Origin: Clavelina lepadiformis
Taxonomy: Eukaryota > Chordata > Ascidiacea > Aplousobranchia > Clavelinidae
Assembly (NCBI RefSeq): GCF_947623445.1
Contig: NC_135245.1
Span: 17,367,501-17,431,500 of the forward strand
Length of the DNA stretch: 64,000 nucleotides
Reading direction: 5' to 3'
The first letter of the stretch is position 1; each line of letters opens with the position of its first letter. A program made the translations under genes and the position numbers. Of the stretch, positions 35,301-46,280 are shown piece by piece. The notes below the pieces were generated by a model. It was not told the DNA's origin, searched no databases, and worked only from the letters and a program-made list of their open reading frames with translations.

Positions 35301-37747
35301 AGAAACAATTCACTCCGACCAGGGCCGGAATTTCGAAAGTATTCTTTTTCAAGAGCTCTCACGCTTAATGGGCTGCAACAAGACAAGAACCAGCCCGTAT
35401 CACGCAATGGGAAACGGTGGTGTGGAAAGAAACAATCAGACCATAATTGCGATTTAAAAAAATTATGTTCAGGTTGACCCAACTTCTTGGGATGATGCGC
35501 TCTCATCGGTTAGCGCTACTTACAATGCAAGTGTTCACGAGGAAACTGGAGTTTCTCCTCATTACTTACTCACCGGAAGGAATCTGAGGTTGCCTGCAGA
35601 TCTTATTAGTAAAGCACCAATTTTTACCCCAAAGTGTGAAGACATCCTTCATCTGCAAGACAGAATGAAATTGGTTCACCAAACAGTTCAATCAAGGTTG
35701 GGAAAACGTAGGTTGCAAATGAAGAAACGATACGACGAAAAGGCGTCTGACGATCGGTATGAAGAGGGTGATGCGGTCCTGTTGCGAGACGAGGCTCTTC
35801 AAAAACATGAAACAAGAAAGTTTCACTTTCCTTATAAAGGCCCTTACGTGGTTAAAAAAGTTATTCCTCCTGTAAACTATATGATAGAAAATCGCGAAGG
35901 TAAAACCTGTACGGTACATTTTAATCGACTGAAAAGAAGTTTTGGCAATTTTTACAGATCGGTGGACAATCCTGTTTCAGAAGGTGTGAGCGAGAGTGAA
36001 GGGCAAAATTCTCGCTCAACATATCCGACAAACAACAGCCATCACTTTCGTGCATGCTGCAGCCCGGAACCAGAAATAACGTCTACTAATTATAACCAGC
36101 TGCGACCAGGGGTGTACATAGTGCCGGAAAATATTCAGAATGCAGTTCAGAATAACAGTTTAGTAACCGATGATGTTTTACATTCTTCAACCCGTCCACA
36201 ACGCATTAAACGGAGACCTTGTTTTTACCCAGATGTCGAAGGTAGAATACGATAATCGACGCATCTTTTCTCATCACTCACGCACGTTTACATAGAGTTA
36301 TGAATAGTAAATTTTTGTGTTTTGTTTTCGTGCTTTTATACGTGTTTTATATTGAGATTATATATTTTTATATTGTTATATTATTTTGTTTATACTACGA
36401 TTTTACAGGCGATTTATGTATTAGTTGTTTGGGTGATCGTTTTTTTGCACGTCATTTTTGTATTGTTCACTTCCTGGTTTTCACTTCGTTTGTTTTTGTA
36501 GGACATGCGTTGTATTTCTGGGCAAGCATTTGTTTAGTGTTTGCAATTTTGTGGGTGGGGGGAGAGTGTTGCATTTGTTTTGCGTTGTGTCTGCCCTGCC
36601 GCGTTCTCTCTTGAGGCCTACTGCGTTTTCCGTGTTTGATTAAGCACACGTGTCTTTTCATGGACGTATTCCAGCCAAGATTCGTAGAGTCAGTCCTGAT
36701 TTAAGCTCCTGGAATGAGCTGCTGTGAATGACAATTTAACTGAGCTGCTTTTAATAAAAGATGTGCCTACTGTGTATCTAAGACTGAGGACAGTAAAAAC
36801 GTAACACAAGGTTACAATCGGTCATTGTGGAAAGGATGGTAGCTGCATGCATGAGATTCATCAACGTGCATACCAAACTTTTTTTATCTTCACTCCGATT
36901 TTTAATAAATAAACGAAGAATTGAAGCTTCAGTACATGCCATCACGCCAAAATTTGCATCTTTGCACACACGATTTCTTGTTCAAAAGTGTCATACTTTC
37001 AATTCGGGATGATCGGGCTACTTAACCATTATGTGAGTTTTGCTTCCAGATGGAAAGAAATTTGTCTGCTATAGTGGAAAGTGTGGTACTTGCATGTACG
37101 AGAATCATCAACAGTCACGCCAAAGTTCGTTATTTTCACGTCGATTTACAATAAATGAACAAAGAAAAACCGGTTGTTTGATCGCCAATTTATAATAAAC
37201 AAGGAAAAAAATGAGGCTTCAGTGTACGCCATCACACCAAATTTTGCTTCTTTATAGGCATGATTCCTAATCGAAAACTGCCGTACTTTCCAGATAGGTC
37301 GCATAAAATAGGTCTGGTGTACAAAATAGGTCAAAAAAGCTACTTTAGTACACACATCATAGCAAGTAATTCCAAAACCATCGACATCTGGTGCACATTT
37401 TTTGTTACCAGCTGGTGCACACTCACATGTACTAATGCACACTTTTTGTTACCAACTGGTGCACACTCACATATACTAATGCACACTTTTTGTTACCAAC
37501 TGGTGCACACTCACATATACTAATGCACACTTTTTGTTACCAACTGGTGCACACTCACATGCAATAATGCACACTTTTTGTTGCCTACTGGTGCACAACA
37601 TGCTTTCAAGTTTACACTGTCCGGTACCCAAAAAGCTTACATTCCATACTGGTTTAAGCTAAGTTGAATAAATACCTTTATTCCCGAAACACCACCACCA
37701 TTTTCACTTAATCTGGGCCGTTTTGTCGGAAGTCCTTCATATGACAT
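26301..37747 (-). CDS. HNRNPL: hnRNP L family RNA-binding protein
   Basis: Nuclear RNA-binding splicing regulator. Exons 5' to 3': 37747-37676, 30373-30339, 30165-30096, 29905-29820, 29682-29586, 29496-29436, 28038-27943, 27866-27757, 27537-27391, 27312-27191, 27123-27025, 26851-26746, 26672-26615, 26544-26449, 26365-26301; 1320 nt, 439 residues. Exon 1 (Lys/Arg-containing, KRPRLSENGGG) is the least certain. RRM2 is well matched (VQRIVIF, SLNGADIYSGCCTLKIEWAK), followed by an Arg/Gly-Met linker, RRM3 (SPVLMVYGL, NILCLYGNVMKVKFLKSKAG) and RRM4 ending VVKLCFSTAS. The intron at 29819-29683 is AT-AC with U12 signals. No RRM1 was found, and the model is about 100 residues shorter than human hnRNPLL (542). 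Intron 1 is about 7.3 kb and carries the LTR element. Confidence 0.88.
29683..29819 (-). other. U12-type AT-AC intron in hnRNP L
   Basis: The intron starts with ATATCCTTT, the U12 5' splice consensus, and ends in AC. A branch-site match CCTTAAC lies at 29699-29693, with the branch A 11 nt before the end. Splicing there restores the conserved residues VEFNSIQSAQRAKASLNG; no GT-AG choice does. Confidence 0.9.
31264..31503 (+). repeat. 5' LTR of Ty3/gypsy element
   Basis: 240 bp starting TGTTGC and ending AACA, matching the 3' LTR base for base as far as I can see. The host repeat CAAG (31260-31263) precedes it. A TGGCG primer-binding-site-like start follows at 31505. Confidence 0.95.
36567..36806 (+). 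repeat. 3' LTR of Ty3/gypsy element
   Basis: 240 bp, apparently identical to the 5' LTR, preceded by a G-rich purine tract and followed by the target duplication CAAG. Confidence 0.95.
36826..37310. repeat. Two copies of an unclassified dispersed repeat
   Basis: Two related blocks, about 36826-37012 and 37062-37310, share phrases such as TCATCAACGTGCATACC, a run around TTATAATAAAC, GGCTTCAGT, and GCCATCAC. A third copy is at about 44390-44680. Ends, TIRs and target duplications could not be defined, so the class (SINE, MITE or satellite fragment) is unknown. Confidence 0.6.
37391..37605. repeat. 44-bp minisatellite, about 4.9 units
   Basis: Tandem units containing TGCACACTTTTTGTTACCAA followed by CTGGTGCACACTCACATATA. 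The middle units are nearly identical and the outer ones diverged. It lies in intron 1 of hnRNP L. Confidence 0.9.
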
Positions 37748-38928
37748 CTTTACACGATTTTATTCAACACAGCTTTCACAAAGAGTAAGGCTACAGTTAG
37801 AGATTACAAGGCAAGTACTGTAATTTCTGGATTCAACAAGATTTGTTAGTAGTTATAACTCGAACATATTGTCATCACTCATCAGTACAAACATATTTAA
37901 AGACACTAAAAGTCAGAAAAGGCTGAAATAGAAAACGGTGTTTTCCAACTAGGCCATAGGTCTAGTACTTTCTTTGTGTCAGCCTTTCAGGCTTTTAGTG
38001 AGATTCCATATTTAGCCTACATAGCCAGAGCAGAGCCTGAAATCTGAAAATCGGGCACCAAGCTTACAGGCTTAGCTTCTAGCCTAATGCTACAGGCTAA
38101 ACCTAGTCTGCCAGCCTAGTGTAGCTCAGGGCTGATGGCGCCATCACTCTCGAGAGATGTGTCCAAGCTAGGCCTATAACCTATCCTGCATGGAAGCTGG
38201 ATCCAGAATGTGTCCGGATTTCGTAGTAGTAGGAATTGCTGGCCTAAGTACAAACCATTTGGCAATACGGTTCTAACTTTGTACATGGGGGTATAGTCAG
38301 CCGGTTTACGGTCATTTTCTACACTTTCGTTTTCAAATGTGAATGAAAATCGTGTGAATGGGTCAAAATGAAAAATGTTTTCACTGATTTATTGCAAATT
38401 TATTCTACATTATGCAGGTATATTTTTCTTTATTTTAACAAAAATTATTCACGTACATTGTAGATATGTGCAACCTTCTATTTTTTTTGTGGTAGCTCGG
38501 CTCTTTTCCGGTCTGGCTAAAACTCCTATGCGGCCAGCAATCCAGCATCTCCAGCAATGGCAGCAATTCGCGGTCATGATTTTTGTTCCAGCGATCAAGT
38601 AAATCCATAGATACAATATAAAGAATGGAGGGAAGAGATGTATGGTAGTAGAATAATAATAAATAATAGTAATATTAAGAGTTAAATAATATATCAAAAT
38701 AAAATAAAAAAATAATATAAAAATATAGACATAATATATTTTTGTATTATATTGATTTATAATTTTTATAAAAGGCAAAGTTTTAAATATTGAAATTAGA
38801 CCTTTTCGCACCGAATAAGAACAAAATAAGACCATCAATAAGGTACAGAATTAATTTTTGATAAAAGTGCTTGTTGCTTCTGTGGCGGCCGGGCTATTTT
38901 ACTTTAAAATTTCATCTTCTTGTTTAAT

Positions 38929-39122
38929 TTAAATTCTTTCGTTTGATCTCTTGGCCGCTATTCCGAGCAAGTGCAATGCCGGAATGTTCACACAGTCTTC
39001 AACATCATGTAGATTCAGATATAGACGTCCGTCGTCTGTATCATCGCGGTCCGACGGATCCGACATGGACTCGCCTTGTATTTCGTCTGAATGAAAAAAT
39101 GAACTGCTGAATGAACGTGAAA
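38929..39122 (-). CDS. Candidate orphan terminal exon
   Basis: Behind an acceptor (CCTTACAG) an open frame of 63 residues runs to a stop. It is acidic in the middle (SDPSDRDDTDDGRLYLNLHD). No upstream exon or family was recognised. It could be a piece of a mobile-element gene. Confidence 0.25.
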
Positions 39123-40225
39123 CTGTAAGGGCGATTACGGAATTAGAAAATAAAGTAATCAGCGCTAAATAACAAAAAAGGACGTAAATAATGCGGCAGA
39201 GTAAAAAAATTATAGGAAATAGACTATCATATGGCGATACATCGCAATCCTTTTCTTTAAGTCGCTTGTCGCCTTTACATGTTGTTGTCGCTAAACGACA
39301 GGAGAGTATTAAATATTTTTTGCATACGGAAAATCTTATAAAAGTTCCTAGTTAATTTTGCAGAATAGTTTTTTACATTCATTATTTTATTAAGGAATCG
39401 TCCCCATAAATTTTTTTAAGTAAAATAAATATTGCAAAAAAATAAAAATTAGGTCTGACTCATGTCATGCTTTGCGTATGCACTAAATTCTTTAAAAAAT
39501 TTTTTTATGTAACTTGAAATAAAAGCAAACGTAGGCCTAGACTACATTTTATGCAACTTGCAGTGAGTGCCTCAGTTTTACATGGAAATACTGTAGTGTA
39601 GGCCTATGTCTGCATACCGAGGCTTTGCTCAAACCCTGAGGAGGTTGAAATAAATTAAAAATATCTTGAAAAATAGTGAAAATAAGTCGCTGAAACTATA
39701 AGGACTTAAAGGAAAAAGAATGAGAAAAACGCAGGAGAAATTTCAGTGAAAAAAGCAAGTTTTTGTTGAGTTTTGACAGTATTTCAATTATTATTAGACA
39801 AAAAATGGATTTTGGAATTGACGGTCTGCCTGAGGTCAGCCCTCGACATGCCTGTGTTTGTTGCGTTATAAGTCCAGTTCTACTTTAGCTAGAAACGACG
39901 TTTTGACGAAGTATAAATCTTTTTTTGTAATTTTTTGGTTTTTGTAGAATTTTGTTGCAAAGTCAGACGACCGACAGAGTTTGACTGCAATTAAGCCGAC
40001 AGACCCTATACAGCATGGCGCCTTCCGAACGAAACTAACTGACTTGTAACCCTGTCTTCCGAATTGGGCGTTTTAGGTTAGCCTACACAAATTTTCCTAA
40101 GATAAATATCTTTAGGGGTAAGTGAAAGTTATAAGTTGAACTTTATCTTGAATCTTCCAAGTAGTAGCAATTTGGAGAGAAAACGGCTGCTAGTTTTCAA
40201 ATTATCTTAAGCTTATGTCTATAAC

Positions 40226-40618
40226 TAGGGATGGGCCGATACGAACCCAAACCCGAATAGATTCACCGAATATCGCCTTTATTCGGGCGAACACGAATAC
40301 CAACAATGGCGAACCCGAATACAATATTACTTATAAATTTACTGCCTTTTGTTAAAAATGATGATCTAGTTTCCCGACAAAGCTAAACTAGAGTCAGCAG
40401 TACTTATAATGAAGGTCGTTTGCCTAACGATTTTGCTTTTTCAATCGTTTTTTAAACACTATTTTTCGAAATAAAGCGATTTGTTTATCAATTACATCAT
40501 GTTACAAGCAAGACTTGACAAATTTTGGATGAAATTTTATTGTTTGGTTCTAATACGAATAGATTCGGAATTCGTTCGTGTCGACCTTCATGATATTCTT
40601 CCTCGCGGCACATCCCTA
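40226..40618. mobile_element. hAT-type MITE, TIR TAGGGATGnGCCG
   Basis: The left end TAGGGATGGGCCG pairs with the inverted right end CGGCACATCCCTA. Flanks TCTATAAC (40218-40225) and TCTCTAAC (40619-40626) form an 8-bp target duplication with one mismatch. 393 bp, non-coding. Confidence 0.8.
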
Positions 40619-41061
40619 TCTCTAACAGTAGCCCCAGGGTGCATAACGTATAGGGTATGTGTACTAACTTACGACTATATCAATCGAACTTTAAGTGATC
40701 ATTTGATCAACCTAGACTACACACTCCATTACATCAATCGTACGTCTTTACATTAAGCGTATAAGCGTATAAGCGTATAAGCATCAAACTTCGAAAATCT
40801 GTATGTGAAAGCAAATTCAAAACTGTGGCAATGACCAACAAGCTCTTTAATATGTCAAGTGTATTTGCAACATTTACGACCCATTTATGTATTTTCTGGT
40901 AACATAATCTATAGACGAACGCATCTTGTCTCAAGATGCAAAACTATTTAATGAACAAGATAGTAATAAATCAAGCTATTAAAATAAGTTCAGACTGACT
41001 GCAGATGTTACAATAAAAGACAATAAGCCTAATTGTGAAAAGATAAAAATCTGAGATAAGT

Positions 41062-42386
41062 TCATCTAATGCGGAATCTGCACAAAAATGGCTTCGGAGT
41101 TGTTGCTGAATTAACCTCACAATTCCTGTCGTACATTGCAGCTCTGTGAAAAAATATCAAATCAATTTAAACTGAAAAGACTTGGCATGGGATCAAACTC
41201 CGAACTCATCCAATAATGCTTGACAAAAATTTGCTCTATTATGATTGAGATTAATATTATGGCCTACTTATTTGTACTTTGAGTAATCCGCATTAGCTCT
41301 AATAATTGCGCAGTTGTCGCCATCATCAAATATGTTTCCCAGATGCCATTTGGTAAATGAAGCTCTTTTTCCGGTCGTATAACGCCAAATTCCCCATTGA
41401 TCCTAACAAAGAAACATATAGCAAGGCTCTTTTGCCTCAGTTTGTTGTATTTAGTCCAGTCGAGCTGAAACATTTCTATAAAGAAACAAGCTAAAACATA
41501 GATAAAACGAGCAAAAAGCAACTTTTCGAACTCCTGTCCACAATTCCTGATTTGAAAGTCCACTATCCCATAAGAAGAAAAGTGTGGCATTCCATATTTT
41601 GTTGTTTTCTGCGAATGCAAGATGGCCACCTCTCCGGTGACAAAAAGCTTCTGCTTGGTTAAAACTAACTTTGAAGCGAAGCAGCCGGTAACAGAAGTTT
41701 CTGTTCATGACAAAAAACTTAATTACAGACCACTCTAACTGGAGAAATGTAGGTCTATTCAGGCCAATATAGCCTATATCTTTTTTCTTAAGGCTAATAT
41801 TTTTCGCCGTACATTTAACTGAAGATCGTGATAACCGTAATATTCAGAAAACTTACCCTTTTGTAAAATCGTGGCCTTTCAAACAAGTTGACACGTTTGC
41901 CCAAGCTTTCATTTTCTCTATTTCACTATTCATTTGAAAAGTTTTCTCTTGAATGTAATTAATCCAGCCAGAAAACCCCTCTCTTTTGGAATGAAATTTT
42001 GAGGACCCAAGAAGTTCTTTTCTTAATGCTGAGATTTGCGATTGGTTTTCCTTCATATTGTAGTATAGGAAAACACAGCCAGTGACAGCAGCTATGGCAA
42101 CGGAGACAGAAAATATTGAAAATATGACGCCCAGGCAACGAGTGTGTTCTTGATTTAACATAGATTGGTTCTTATTTGTCACAACTCTTTCCTCGAAAAG
42201 TACAGGGGATGACGGCGGAGTAAAGTGCACTTTTTTACGAGAGGCGCTTTCTTTGAATTCACTCTCAGATGTGACCTCACAAAAGTAATTCTGAAACCTT
42301 CTACCGTCTACTTCACTTCCTACTGCTGCGTGGTAAGGTTGGTTGTCTTTGACCAAAGTAGGTTTCATGATCGCAGTCGATTTCAT
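41062..42386 (-). CDS. Type II membrane protein with C-type lectin domain
   Basis: Four exons: 42386-41857, 41700-41523, 41402-41278, 41144 or 41143-41062; 915 nt, 304 residues. Residues 1-83 are a cytoplasmic tail with no signal peptide, residues about 84-109 a transmembrane segment (CLGVIFSIFSVSVAIAA), then a stalk with heptad-like spacing. The C-type lectin domain runs from about 168, with NFCYRLL, SFNQAEAFCHRRGGHLAF, the Trp-rich middle (DQWGIWR), DDGDNCAII and the closing CEV...KPFLCRF, so the family cysteines are in place. The calcium/sugar tripeptides EPN or QPD are not visible, so sugar binding may be lost. The donor of exon 3 (AA|GTACAA) is weak but restores the conserved C-terminus. 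Confidence 0.85.
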
Positions 42387-45300
42387 TTGCCTGTTGTACG
42401 CGTCTTTAGGTTTTTGTCACTGCCACCTGAACGTAAGCTCTCCCGCTTGATATTGTCAAAGAATATATTCTTATAAACTGGGATACAAGAGACGTTTGAA
42501 ATAGATTAGGCCTATTTAGAAAGCGTTTGACTTCGTCTCAAAACAAATTTGTTTTGAAACAAATTTAACTGCTTTAAGTCACTTAATTTTAATTAAATGA
42601 AAACCATTAAAATCTTCTTAAAATGCCCGAAAAAGCGTTACTTAAGGCTTGAAATTAAAGTTTCTAATACAATTTGGTAAATGCATTTATTTATTTTCTA
42701 CTTAGAATTTAAACTAAATCAGAAGTGGTTTAAAAATCAATAAATCACAAACATTCCTTAACGTTCTGCTTAATTTCAACTATTACCAAGCCCTTTACGC
42801 AGCTTGTAATGAAACTATAACTTACTGGTACAAGGATATTTCATAACTATTTTATTGTGGTGCTTCCTACCAGATTTTGAAAACAATTTAAATCTATTAA
42901 AACGTTAGCCTAAATTCCAGAGCAAAGGTTATTTTAAGGCTAAGCTGCAATTGATAGATTACGCTTTTTATGTTGATCAGCCATTTTTAAGTTAGGCTGA
43001 ATAGGCTATAACATACAAAGAGTAGGTGAAGCGGGTTTACATTTGTTCAACAAAATGAAGGGGGTCTCTAAACGAACTTTTATTAAATCAAACAACCATT
43101 AAATTTGCTCGAGTGAAATCTCTGTGTGTTACTCGCTTTTGTAGTCACTCATTCGCTAACATATCGCATCGATTATTTTTCACCATTAGTTGCGTGGAAT
43201 AAAAAATATTAGGTTAGCATAGACATCCTATATATAAGTAAAAGTTACACAACCTTATAGCTTAACATAAAAGATGCGAGATGTTGATTATACAACTGCG
43301 CTATAAGATAGCAGGTTAACATTGTCACAAAAATCAGAAAAAAAAATATAAAAGAACATTATTTATGATTGATTTGAAAATTTTGCTAATTTTTTAGAGA
43401 ATACTAGTATATGAATCACCAATTCCAGTTTGACTACATGGAAATCCTGAAAAAGTACTTCATTACATTTTAAAATTAAAATAGTATAGCGGTAATAACA
43501 TTTTACTGTTTATCTTTTATAAAAACTGAAGATGCCTTGTAGTGTAAAATATATGTTTCTAAAACAACAACTTTCAGGTTGATCCGATAACAAAACTTTG
43601 CTAAACTTTCTTCCATTTTAGTTCGTATGATAAGTTACAGATTACGATAAAAAATTATCACTGCAATAACTTGTGATGCATGTTGAAGTTTTATGTTGTA
43701 GCGGCAAGCGAGTAAGTTTTAGGCGTTTTTGAAACATTCTTTTTCTTTCTTTCATTCATTTTCGGTCACACATGGAGGCACTTCCTGATTCACCACTCAT
43801 TGACAAAGTTTTACGCAAATTAACAGAAAAACAATTATTTTCATTAATCTAGTACACTTTGAGTTTTACAACTATTGTTCACATTATTAAACATAACAAG
43901 TACCCTTTTGAAATGGGCGTTCCAGTATTGTTTTGAAAGCAAAATAATTTACTGTATTGAAATTTGAGTTTATCCGCAATGGCACGCAGCCGCCATTTAA
44001 AAAATCCCTGTACTTGGACATTTATTATTTTCGGCAGAATTTATCGGGCACGTGTTGGGTCGGGTTGTTGAAGACTGCTCGATCTGAAGTTTGGAACGTT
44101 GTTTGTTTTCACTGCAATAAAATAAGCCAAGGTAAGCGTTTTATTAATGGCCGTACGATGGTTATTATTAACACAAGAGGTGCGAGTGAAGAAACATGCC
44201 CCAAAATGGGTTAGGCAAGCCCAGTCATCCAGTTTCAGGTCTCCCTATTGGAAAGTTTGTTTTCAGTGCGCCAATAAATGTAATGCCGAAATATGCGCCA
44301 TGCCTCGCAAATATTGGGAAAAATGGCATTTATGCGCCAGAAAACTAAAGCAGAAGTCAACTTTATACAGTGCATCATTAAAATCTTCCAGTACTGCAGT
44401 AGGCAGGCAGGCTGACCATAGTGGGAAGCGTGGTAGCTGCACACACAAGATTCATCAAAGTGTATGTTAAATTTTTTTATCTTCACACCGATTTATAACA
44501 AACAAACAAAAGCTGGGTATTGAAACGCCAATTTATAATAAATAAACAATGAATTAAGGCTTCAGTGTTCGCCATTACGCTTAAATTTCCATCTCTGCAT
44601 GCATGATTTCTTGTTAAAAGTTGTTGTAATTTCCAGTTAGGCCAGTCTGGTTTTAATGTCCTGTATGGAAAGCTTGCATTTTAGCATAAGGAGGTCAATG
44701 CCAAGAAAATTTAATGGTTTATGTTTTATGCCACGCCAACGGTAATACTTTAATTAGTTTGAGCTGCAATTAGGCTTAGTTTAATGATTAGTTCAATGAA
44801 TGGAGCCGATTCGAAAGCTGTTGGCTTGCACTTTTAATCTTTGTATGCTTGTTTCTTGTGTGATTTTTTGACACCATACCAGCAAGGCTCAAAGCTGGTA
44901 TTTACGCCAGCGGCGTAACGATATTTGATCCTCTGCCACATCGGAGATCTTCAGTGCATCATATACAAACTTTCCATACAGGGACTCAAACTAGCAACCT
45001 GGTTTCCAAACGTAGACCATTTATGTGCATACAGCATACTGGTACTATAGTTTCGAAATAAATCTGGCAACATTTGTAATCTTACTTATTACAACGATTA
45101 GAAAAAATATTACCCGTGAAATTTTGTGAATACCTTTTTTCTTTAAACAAATGAATTTTGTGCATGTAGAACTAATCTTCATCTAATTGCGTGGGTGACT
45201 TCTCCCAAACAAACAGCCAATTTTTAATCGGTTGTTCTGCTGCATAATATACTTACCTATCAAACTAGGCAATGTATCAGCCAGAATAGAAATCAAGGTA

Positions 45301-46240
45301 TATTTCAGGAAGAAATTGTTCAGAAACAATAATTTAAGCTTGGTTTTTTATTTGTGTTAAAAAAATAATGGTTCAAATGTAACCAAGATTTTCTTTAGCC
45401 AGGAAACTTCCTGCTTTTGACGGCTAGTCACTTAGCCAACTTATCTCTTCTAACTTTTATGAGCATTCCTTTTCTTGACTTCTGCGTGAGCCAAAAGAAA
45501 ACAAAGTTATTCGCATCTCTTCGATAAATATAACCGTCTTCCATTAAATCACAACCTAGAATGAATCAACTCAGCTTAGCACTTCCCAACCAAACGCAAC
45601 ACAAAAAACACAGATTCCATCTTTGCCACGCAATGAAAAAATAATGGTGGGACGCTAATTACCAATTAGGCCCTAGGGGTAGCGATGTAAGACGTCATAA
45701 GAAATAGACTAAGAATATATGCACATGTAAATAGGTAATGAAATGCGGCAGTACGTGAGCAAACATAAGAAAACCTGACGAGCATACTTACGAATAAGAC
45801 AATGCACAGCGCGAATAAAAACAGAAGTTGACACACACATTGGACTAAATTAACCTACAAAAGCGGTGTGAACAAACAGTGTGTAATTGGGTAATTAAAA
45901 TGCAGTCTATCTAGAACAAGTAACAACTCACACCGTAAACAAGTGATGTAAAAATTTGGTGACGCAAAATTAAAATGTGTTGGTTCCGAAACAGGTCCGT
46001 GAAAATATTCCTATGACACAAGCAGCTAAATTAACCTTGTTTCATCAGTGTAATTTAGCTTGCGTATGAAATTCTGTATGCACATTGACAAGTCTTATAC
46101 GTATATAATTCCTATTACCTTATAGTGCCTTCCTATTTGGGCCTTCAGCGCAGAAAGATAAGAGACCCACCATTTTTGTTCATTTGCCAACTGCTGTTGT
46201 TTTTTGTTTTATTATAATGGCCTATGCTTTATGTTTAATT
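42387..46240. other. Long spacer without a supported gene
   Basis: About 3.9 kb of AT-rich sequence. It contains the third copy of the dispersed repeat near 44390-44680. Only short unconserved frames are seen, and I find no RNA gene. Confidence 0.45.
44390..44680. repeat. Third copy of the unclassified dispersed repeat
   Basis: Shares with 36826-37310 the phrases GTGGTAGCTGCA, GATTCATCAA, CGCCAATTTATAATAAA, GGCTTCAGTG and CATGATTTCTTGTT in the same order. Separated from them by about 7 kb, so it is dispersed rather than purely tandem. Confidence 0.6.
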
Positions 46241-46248
46241 TTTTGCAG
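46236..46248 (+). promoter_or_regulatory. Unpaired 3' splice acceptor before NOP56
   Basis: A T-rich tract ending TTTTTTGCAG stops at 46248, 32 nt before the NOP56 ATG at 46281. No first exon is evident, so a spliced-leader site or a 5'UTR intron is likely. Confidence 0.4.
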
Positions 46249-46280
46249 AGTTTTGAGGGTGATTAAGACCATAGTTTAGT

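Larger units (their letters stand above)
31264..36806 (+). mobile_element. Ty3/gypsy LTR retrotransposon in hnRNP L intron 1
   Basis: A 5.5-kb element of the Ty3/gypsy class, opposite in orientation to the host gene, flanked by the 4-bp duplication CAAG (31260-31263 and 36807-36810). Parts in order: 5' LTR, gag-like region from about 31.57 kb with a CCHC knuckle (CFNCGEYGHIARRCH) near 32.25 kb, aspartic protease (LIDTGATVTVIS) near 32.44 kb, reverse transcriptase (YLDDIIVYG) near 33.74 kb, RNase H near 34.2 kb, integrase with HHCC finger from about 34.9 kb and downstream core to about 36 kb, polypurine run at 36552-36566, and 3' LTR. There is no envelope gene. LTR identity indicates a very recent insertion. 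The coding part is nearly whole, with about one break. Confidence 0.95.
37748..41061. other. Region upstream of hnRNP L, no firm gene
   Basis: About 3.3 kb with AT-rich low-complexity stretches (38640-38770) and one MITE at 40226. A 10-mer (AAGCGTATAA) is repeated three times near 40757. One candidate minus-strand exon is listed separately. The hnRNP L promoter should be near 37750. Confidence 0.45.

Noticed and set aside
44880-45060. tRNA-like B box on the minus strand (AGTTTGAGTCC) and a similar word near 41190
   Set aside because: No A box, no cloverleaf and no CCA-end context; could be a SINE scrap but not supportable.
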